Source: DASXMT01 sp963755985 (GTDB lineage Bacteria; Actinomycetota; Acidimicrobiia; Acidimicrobiales; RAAP-2). Taken from it: 64,000 nt of DNA. The notes beneath the pieces were generated by a model that had not been told where the DNA came from, searched no databases, and saw only the letters and a program-made list of their open reading frames with translations. Of the stretch, positions 58,698 to 64,000 are shown in pieces. Position 1 is the stretch's first letter; each line of letters opens with the position of its first letter. The stretch is from the NCBI GenBank assembly GCA_963755985.1, contig CAVWLO010000004.1:186001-250000 (forward strand), written 5' to 3'. Both the position numbers and the translations under genes were made by a program.

Positions 58698-59465
58698 TCA
58701 TTCTCCTGCGGACTGACCACCGTCGATGTGCAGGACAACTCCCGTGACGAATGAGGCCTGCTCGAGATAGAGGATTCCCTCGACAACGTCGCTAATCTGG
58801 CCAACTCGGCCCAGCGGGTGGAGCTGGGCCAGGCCGTCATACGACGCCGGGTCGTAGACGGGGTTCTCTATAACTCCGAGGGCGACCGCGTTGAACCGCA
58901 CGCCGCGCGACGCGTATTCGATGGCCAGTGAGCGCGTCACGGCCGACAGTCCACCCTTGGTAAGCGATACAAGTGCAGATGGGTTCTCGCTCTGGGCGTG
59001 GTCGACAAGACTCGTCGTGATATTGACTATGTGACCACCGGTGCCTTGAGTGAGCATCTGCCGGATGACACCCTGGGTTATATGGAAAAACCCGGTCAGG
59101 TTCACCGCAGTAATCGCCAGGTAGTCATCGAGTGTGTAGTGGGTGAATGGCTTGCTGATGAACATCCCCGCGTTGTTGATCAGGCTGTCGATGCGCCCAA
59201 AGCGATTGACCGCCTGTTCCACGATCATCTCGGCGGTCACGACCTCGGCAATGTCTCCCCTTATCGTGAGGAAGTCGGACGCGTCGGAGGGGCCGATCGA
59301 GCGCGACGAACCCACGACCGCATATCCAGCACCACGGAAGCCTTGTGCAACGCCCGCGCCGATGCCTTGAGAGGCTCCGGTGACGATAACGACTTTGCGC
59401 GAGGCGTTAGGCACGTCGACGCCAGGCGTCGGCGATAGTTCTCTGGAGTCGGATGGACGGCTCAT
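58698..59465 (-). CDS. short-chain dehydrogenase/reductase
   Basis: A 255-residue SDR. The cofactor loop is VVIVTGASQGIGAGVAQGFR, with NNAG at SLINNAGMFISKP. Ser lies in VNITTSLVDHAQSENPSALV. The usual catalytic YxxxK is replaced by PSALVSLTKGGLSAVTRSLA, where the Tyr position reads Leu/Val while the Lys remains. Activity may therefore be altered. C-terminal LHIDGGQSAGE is normal. First of a loose minus-strand cluster with an F420-reductase-like gene. Confidence 0.85.
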   Translation of the reverse strand: MSRPSDSRELSPTPGVDVPNASRKVVIVTGASQGIGAGVAQGFRGAGYAVVGSSRSIGPSDASDFLTIRGDIAEVVTAEMIVEQAVNRFGRIDSLINNAGMFISKPFTHYTLDDYLAITAVNLTGFFHITQGVIRQMLTQGTGGHIVNITTSLVDHAQSENPSALVSLTKGGLSAVTRSLAIEYASRGVRFNAVALGVIENPVYDPASYDGLAQLHPLGRVGQISDVVEGILYLEQASFVTGVVLHIDGGQSAGE

Positions 59466-59578
59466 CTGACCAGATGGACCTCGTACATCACACCTCCGGG
59501 CTGATGGCCTCCGACACTTTTCACGGCGTCACTCTTGGTTTGGTCTCGGTCGCTTCGAGAGTCGAGGCGTCAAAGCGA

Positions 59579-60214
59579 TCAGGCCCCAACGATCAGGGAC
59601 CGCGCCTCTGCAGGGCCGACCACAAGATCGTGAAGGTCGCCACCCACTTCGAGTCGGCTCGACTGTTCGATCCCACCGACCTTCATCGGCTCGAAGCCAG
59701 CCGTTCGGATCAGCCGCTCGACGTCGTCGCCACCACGGTTGTCGTCGGTCACGTAGAACAGAACAGCTGACTCGGGTGAACGGTTGCTCGAGGACTCGAA
59801 CAGATCGGCCGACATGGTGCCGAAGGCGATGGCCACGCGTGCCCCTACCGGTGACCATCCGGCAACGATCTCGCCAGATGATTGCCCTGCCGGCAGGAGC
59901 CGCACGACCTTACCTTCTCCGTCGACGCCGACCGGGTTACTCGGAACAACAAGGGACTTGTCGCCCAGCGCGTCAGCGATCTCGTCGATGACGACCTTCA
60001 GCACGGAAAACCGCAGCGCAAGGATGACAGCATCGGCTTCTTGCAACGCGCTTCGGTTGTCGACCGCGACGACCGCGGCTGCCCCGATCGCCGCGGCCAG
60101 CGTTCGTGCCGACTGCTTGTCGGCGCTCGAGAGCTGCAGGGCCTCGCCACCGGAAGCGAGCTGGCGGGCGATGGCCGATCCGATCCCTCCAGTGCCGATG
60201 ATCGCGGTGGTCAT
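59579..60214 (-). CDS. NAD(P)-binding oxidoreductase, F420:NADPH reductase-like
   Basis: A 211-residue Rossmann protein. TTAIIGTGGIGSAIARQLAS is the dinucleotide loop; ADAVILALRFSVLKVVIDEI and KSLVVPSNPVGVDG match the NPN-type region of NADPH-dependent F420 reductases and related YrbE/ProC folds. ATG 60214 with GAGAGG 8-13 bases upstream is chosen over the longer frame. Predicted to reduce a flavin/deazaflavin cofactor or a small carbonyl compound. Confidence 0.82.
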   Translation of the reverse strand: MTTAIIGTGGIGSAIARQLASGGEALQLSSADKQSARTLAAAIGAAAVVAVDNRSALQEADAVILALRFSVLKVVIDEIADALGDKSLVVPSNPVGVDGEGKVVRLLPAGQSSGEIVAGWSPVGARVAIAFGTMSADLFESSSNRSPESAVLFYVTDDNRGGDDVERLIRTAGFEPMKVGGIEQSSRLEVGGDLHDLVVGPAEARSLIVGA

Positions 60215-60385
60215 GATCGAAGCCTCTCCAACCTCGCTAACAACAACGGCTCGGGACATCAGCGGCCCCACCGGTCTCGCAGTGCCTCTCTGAGAGCAGA
60301 GGAAACGCGGGGAGGTGTTTGCGGCATGGTCGTCCCTCGGCGACGGAGGCGAAAGGTCCACTCGACTCCGACCGAGGCACGGAAC

Positions 60386-60856
60386 TCACTCTGACTCCTC
60401 GGCGGAGGTACTCGACGGCCAGTGCTCGGGCGACCAGTCCCCCTCTGGGTCCGTGGTTTGCCCCACTTCGATCAGATGACCATCGGGATCCCGGATGTAA
60501 CAACGGATCTCGTACTGGTGCTGCTTCGGCGGCGTCAGGAATTGGGCACCCCGCTCGCTCCATTCGGTGTACACAGCCTGGATGTCAGCGACCCGAATAT
60601 TGAGGAAGCTGCTGACACGGTTGGTATCGCCAGGCGGCTCTAGGGTGACCTCCGGCTTGTCATCGGTCGGGCCTCCACCGACATTGATGATGATCCAACT
60701 ATTGGAAAGTGCGACATACGTCAACCCTCCGGGGCCGGAGAAGGCGACCTTGCCGCCGAGCACTTCGGTGTAGAAGCGCCGAGAGCGTTCGACATCGTCC
60801 GAGACGATGAAGTGAGCTAGCACGATTCCCCCTGAGGGGGGTGGGAACTCGGCCAT
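60386..60856 (-). CDS. VOC-family (glyoxalase/bleomycin-resistance) protein
   Basis: 156 residues with two beta-alpha-beta-beta-beta units. It has LAHFIVSDDVERSRRFYTEV, SFLNIRVADIQAVYTEWSER and CYIRDPDGHLIEVGQTT; the first His and the last Glu are candidate metal ligands. Substrate unknown. TGGAGG lies upstream of the ATG. Confidence 0.9.
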   Translation of the reverse strand: MAEFPPPSGGIVLAHFIVSDDVERSRRFYTEVLGGKVAFSGPGGLTYVALSNSWIIINVGGGPTDDKPEVTLEPPGDTNRVSSFLNIRVADIQAVYTEWSERGAQFLTPPKQHQYEIRCYIRDPDGHLIEVGQTTDPEGDWSPEHWPSSTSAEESE

Positions 60857-61236
60857 CAGATACCTCCACTAATAGGGTCTCACGCCCGGTTGCAGCCGGT
60901 GTCATGACGATCGCCCATTTCCATGTTCTTCAACCGCCAGGTGTGTAGGGCGCCAGGTCTCCAACCCCACCATCCCACCGGTTTCGCCACTACGTCCGTC
61001 GATGGTGCCCATCCGTGGCTCCTCTGGTCCTCGCTCTATGGATTATCGCGCCAGGTCGACCGCCTTGCACTCGGACGGACCTCATCTCAGCGTTCGACGT
61101 CATCTCAGCCGGCGCGGCCTCGAAAAGCGACTCACGGGTCCACGGCTGGACGCTTCCCGCCCAGTCCCTGAACCACGGGAGCCTCCACGTTGTCGTAGAC
61201 CGGAACGGGGGAAAGGCGCCCGCCCCCTTGCGGTGG
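60857..61236. other. 380-bp spacer without a convincing gene
   Basis: Short frames exist on both strands but none shows family features or codon bias. It contains TCATCTCAGCG and GTCATCTCAGCC near 61082-61110, a weak direct repeat. It lies between two minus-strand genes, so a promoter for the VOC gene is expected at its left end. Confidence 0.4.
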
Positions 61237-61851
61237 TCAGCGTTTGATGCCGATGCTCTTGCCTTCGGTGTACCGGATCGGCTCTTCCAATGTGTCGACG
61301 AGAAACTGATCGCGGTCTCCTCGTTCCCAGGCCTCCTTCAATCCCGGGGACGCCAAATCGAAGTCCGGTCGAATCTTCTGAAACACAGCCCGGAGATCCA
61401 CGTGCAGCTCCATCATCGTGGGTCGGCCCCAATACCAGTAGCCGTTGTAGATCTTGAAGATCTTCAGTCCGGGCTCGAGAACGAACGTGTGGGGAATCAT
61501 CGGATCGTGCGGCTCATCGGTGAACTCTTTGATGTCCAGATCCTTCTGGACAACTCGATCAGGGTCCGACAGGAATGGCCACGTGGCGCCTAACGCGTCC
61601 CGGAACTCATTGATGTTCAGCTGATTATCGGTCGAGATGAGGACCAGCCGCGTGTACGCATTTCGGAACTCGGGATAGGCGTCGACCAATTTCCGAACGA
61701 ACTGATGCTCCTTCGGATCGAAGCCGCCACGGGACAGATGGAGCACCATCGGGTTGCCCCCTTGCAGCTCGGACAGAGACCGCGGCCTGCCGGACTGATC
61801 GGTGAGCTCGTAGTCGGGGAACGTCCCGCCTTCACGTATGTCGCTGCGCAT
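61237..61851 (-). CDS. peroxiredoxin/AhpC-TSA-like thioredoxin-fold protein
   Basis: 204 residues. It has GGTFPDYELTDQSGRPRSLS, PMVLHLSRGGFDPKEHQFVR, RLVLISTDNQLNINEFRDAL and VLEPGLKIFKIYNGYWYWGR. The opening PDYELTDQSG and the fold order fit AhpC/TSA, but the peroxidatic Cys position (normally T/PxxxT/SxxC) reads LSRGGFDPKEH with no Cys; indeed I see no cysteine in the protein. It may not be a peroxidase. GGAGG precedes the ATG. Confidence 0.8.
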   Translation of the reverse strand: MRSDIREGGTFPDYELTDQSGRPRSLSELQGGNPMVLHLSRGGFDPKEHQFVRKLVDAYPEFRNAYTRLVLISTDNQLNINEFRDALGATWPFLSDPDRVVQKDLDIKEFTDEPHDPMIPHTFVLEPGLKIFKIYNGYWYWGRPTMMELHVDLRAVFQKIRPDFDLASPGLKEAWERGDRDQFLVDTLEEPIRYTEGKSIGIKR

Positions 61852-62039
61852 GTGGCCTCCAAACTTGAAAGGGTCTGGCCGAAGGATCCCATGAAAGTCC
61901 AGCAGATTCAGAGCGCACGCGACCGATCGCCGGATCCAACATGGGCCCAGCCCGTTCATTGGCGAGATCGATCGAGATGCCGACTGCCACTGTCCTCAAC
62001 TGGAGTTCGATTGGACGGATCGGCGACACTGCGACACGT

Positions 62040-63929
62040 TCAAGTCCGTGGCGTCTGTCGGAGTTCGCTCTCGGAAATGGCCCAGGCCGCGTTGACGAGC
62101 CCGATGTGGCTGAACGCCTGCGGGAAGTTGCCGAGCATCTCCCCGCTGACCGGATCGACTTCCTCAGCGAGCAGGCCGACGTCGTTGACGAAGGCGGCAG
62201 CTCGTTCGAAGACGGTGCGGGCCCGAGCCGACTGGCCAGCACGGGCCAGCGCCTCCGCCAGCCAGAAGGTACAAAGAAGGAACGAGCCTTCATCACCCTC
62301 GAGCCCGTCGTGGGACCGATAGCGATACACCAGCCCCCGCTCATCGGTGAGGCGTTCTTCGGTCGCGTTGATCGTGGCCAGCACTGTGGGATCGTCGGCG
62401 GGAAGGAACCCCACCAGGGACAGCATCAGGGTGGACGCGTCAAGCTCATCCGACCCGAAAGACTGGGTGAAGGCGTTGGCCCGATCGCTCCACCCTCTGG
62501 TCAGGATCGCCTCACGGATCTGGGCCTGGGTCTGCTTCCATGTCTCGACTCGCGTGGATGCGTCGAGACGGTCAGCCAAGGCCACGGCCCGGTCGAGAGC
62601 CACCCAGCACATCAGCTTGGAGTACAAGAAGTGGCGCGGCTCGCCCCGAACCTCCCAGATCCCTTGATCTTTCTCCTGCCAGCGCCGGGACGCGGTGTCG
62701 GCCAGCTGGACAAAGAACCGTCGAGTGGCTGGTGCCAGATCGGGGGGCGCACCCCACTTGTCCGGGGCCGACATTGGCCCAACCCGCTGAGTGGCGTTGT
62801 CGAACAGATGGTCGGAGAGGCGGTGCACCGCGCTGAGCAGCTCGCCGTAGACGTCAAGCTGGCGCTGGTTCCAAGCACCGTTTCCGACCCGAACCGGGAC
62901 AGAGTGTCGCCAGCCTCCCAACTGCGGCAACTCCCGCTCGGTCAGGTCCCGTTCGCCGCCTATGCCAAACATGATCTGCAGGTCGCCGCCCCCGTCAAGC
63001 GATCCGGCCGCGGAGGAGGTCACATAGTCAAAGAACTCATTGGCTTCGTCAGGGCAGGCCGCAACCCAAAGGGCCTGGATCGTGAAGGAAGCGTCCCTGA
63101 CCCAGGCGTAGCGGTAGTCCCAATTTCGGACGCCGCCCACCGCCTCAGGCAGCGAAGTCGTCGCCGCCGCGGAGATTGCACCGGTGGGGGCAAACGAAAG
63201 TGCCTGGAGCACCCGTCCGCTGTGATGCACCAGGTCCCGCCACGGACCCACGTAGGCCTGGTGGAGCTCCGACCAAGACTCCCACGCCGACACGGTGTCT
63301 TCGAACCGAGCACCTATCTGGGATTGGCTCCAGACCTTGGCTGTGCCCGTCTCGGCCCGCTTCTTGTGATGGAGGGCGAAGCCCGCGCTCTCGCCCCGGC
63401 GGAGCTGGAGGTGGCCCAAGACGGCCGAGTGGTGGACGGTCAGGGCCACAGGAGAAGAGAGGACCAGCACGTCGGCGCCTCCGAACGCGGCCACTCCACC
63501 GTCGACAGCATCGAGCAGGGGATGGACCAGCCCGTACTCGGGGCGCGGGACGTACTCCAGGGACAACTCGACTTCTCCTTCAACGCAGGTCGCACGGCGC
63601 AGCAGAAGATGCGGCGCATCCTTGCCGAGCTCATGCCCCCGGTTGCCGTCGCCCATGGCCAGTGCGTCGGTGATGGCAACCGTACCTGTCGGCGTGCGAC
63701 ACATGGTCTCCAACACCATGGTGCGGTCCAGGTAGCGGCGAGTCAGGTTTGTGGCGCTCGTGGCCCGGATCGACCAGTGGCCAGCTTCGTCACCGAGGAT
63801 GCGACCGAAGATCGACGGGCTGTCGAAGCGGGGGAAGCACAACCAGTCGATCGACCCGCCACGGCTCACCAGCGCAGCGCTGTGCCGATCCGAAAGGAGC
63901 GCATAATCGGCTAGAGGGGTCGTGCTCAT
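62040..63929 (-). CDS. glycoside hydrolase family 15 (glucoamylase/trehalase-like)
   Basis: A 629-residue cytoplasmic enzyme with no signal peptide. An N-terminal beta-sandwich (ADYALLSDRHSAALVSRGGS, IDWLCFPRFDSPSIFGRIL) is followed by an (alpha/alpha)6 barrel with GVRNWDYRYAWVRDASFTIQ, WKWG-like KDQGIWEVRGEPRHFLYSKL with a likely catalytic Glu, and LLAEEVDPVSGEMLGNFPQA with the second catalytic Glu, then FSHIGLVNAAW. Actinobacterial members include trehalases and alpha-glucan hydrolases. The start ATG lies in CACATGAGC (minus strand ATGAGCACG). It reaches nearly to the window edge; 63930-64000 shows nothing assignable. Confidence 0.93.
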   Translation of the reverse strand: MSTTPLADYALLSDRHSAALVSRGGSIDWLCFPRFDSPSIFGRILGDEAGHWSIRATSATNLTRRYLDRTMVLETMCRTPTGTVAITDALAMGDGNRGHELGKDAPHLLLRRATCVEGEVELSLEYVPRPEYGLVHPLLDAVDGGVAAFGGADVLVLSSPVALTVHHSAVLGHLQLRRGESAGFALHHKKRAETGTAKVWSQSQIGARFEDTVSAWESWSELHQAYVGPWRDLVHHSGRVLQALSFAPTGAISAAATTSLPEAVGGVRNWDYRYAWVRDASFTIQALWVAACPDEANEFFDYVTSSAAGSLDGGGDLQIMFGIGGERDLTERELPQLGGWRHSVPVRVGNGAWNQRQLDVYGELLSAVHRLSDHLFDNATQRVGPMSAPDKWGAPPDLAPATRRFFVQLADTASRRWQEKDQGIWEVRGEPRHFLYSKLMCWVALDRAVALADRLDASTRVETWKQTQAQIREAILTRGWSDRANAFTQSFGSDELDASTLMLSLVGFLPADDPTVLATINATEERLTDERGLVYRYRSHDGLEGDEGSFLLCTFWLAEALARAGQSARARTVFERAAAFVNDVGLLAEEVDPVSGEMLGNFPQAFSHIGLVNAAWAISESELRQTPRT

Positions 63930-64000
63930 GTGAGCTCCTTCGGCCGTACAGATGCCGGGCTCGGCACCAGGCAGCTTGGGTAGAGCTCGGGGTCCCGCTC

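Noticed and set aside
58495..58701. 68-codon minus-strand frame coupled to the SDR stop by ATGA
   Set aside because: No family similarity or ribosome site was seen; the overlap alone is weak evidence in GC-rich DNA.
61941..63914. Long plus-strand open frame opposite the GH15 gene
   Set aside because: It is antisense to a complete, well-conserved GH15 enzyme, shows no family motif, and is kept open by the high GC content.
1..64000. tRNA, rRNA, insertion sequence or prophage
   Set aside because: Reading both strands I found no cloverleaf with conserved arms, no rRNA core sequence, and no transposase, integrase or phage structural gene.

Overview
The window is high-GC bacterial DNA (many GTG and TTG starts, short intergenic gaps) and reads as the chromosome of an Actinomycetota member, plausibly Acidimicrobiia-like. 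Markers are a mycothiol-type maleylpyruvate isomerase homologue, an F420/deazaflavin-type nitroreductase, a DUF2510 membrane protein, an SSLGHS-type UppP, MprAB-like and DesK/NarL-like two-component systems, and a DipZ-type CcdA-thioredoxin fusion. I see no tRNA, rRNA, CRISPR array, transposase or phage gene. The lineage is inferred from gene content only.

Layout. 0.1-5.9 kb: acetate kinase, two paralogous small winged-helix regulators, then a secreted ice-binding-like (DUF3494) repeat protein translationally coupled to a class F-like sortase, followed by two paralogous small DUF3892-like proteins. 5.9-13.2 kb: a GT2 glycosyltransferase, a PiT phosphate transporter with its DUF47 partner, an overlapping operon of GNAT acetyltransferase, HDAC-family deacetylase and two universal stress proteins, a zinc alcohol dehydrogenase and a DUF2510 protein. 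13.3-18.1 kb: frameshifted UppP and DedA, an OmpR/HK two-component pair and a stress protein.

18.2-33.3 kb is the most distinctive region: an island for gamma-glutamylated amine or N-methylglutamate-type nitrogen metabolism. It has three glutamine-synthetase-family proteins, a class I glutamine amidotransferase, a three-part glutamate-synthase-like enzyme (class II amidotransferase, GXGXG and FMN/Fe-S subunits), a single-subunit FAD amine oxidoreductase, a PhyH dioxygenase, a flavin-binding protein, an APC permease, an ABM/zinc-ribbon protein and a PuuR-like XRE-cupin regulator. It forms three transcription units, each preceded by the same 13-bp palindrome (GCAAC-N3-GTTKC type), so it looks like a single regulon.

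33.3-44.2 kb: a DesK/NarL-type two-component system divergent from an ABC exporter, a YihY/BrkB protein, a cyclopropane fatty acid synthase, a gene remnant, an AlkZ-like DNA glycosylase, a repeat-rich spacer, a sugar isomerase and a metallo-beta-lactamase-fold hydrolase behind a repeat-built 39-codon leader. 44.3-50.8 kb: DipZ, a SpoIIE-phosphatase/STAS/RsbW partner-switching operon, a GNAT, and ChrA with PadR. 50.8-64 kb: small regulators (MarR, XRE-cupin, TetR) each beside redox or detoxification genes (SDRs, nitroreductase, YceI, methyltransferase, MBL hydrolase, PNPOx-like, VOC, peroxiredoxin), ending in a GH15 glucoamylase/trehalase.

Two general features stand out. Short tandem repeats of 18-29 bp repeatedly sit on translation start or stop codons. 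Several conserved genes (uppP, dedA, one GS, the class II amidotransferase, yihY) carry single-base indels, some in homopolymers, which may be assembly errors rather than real pseudogenes.
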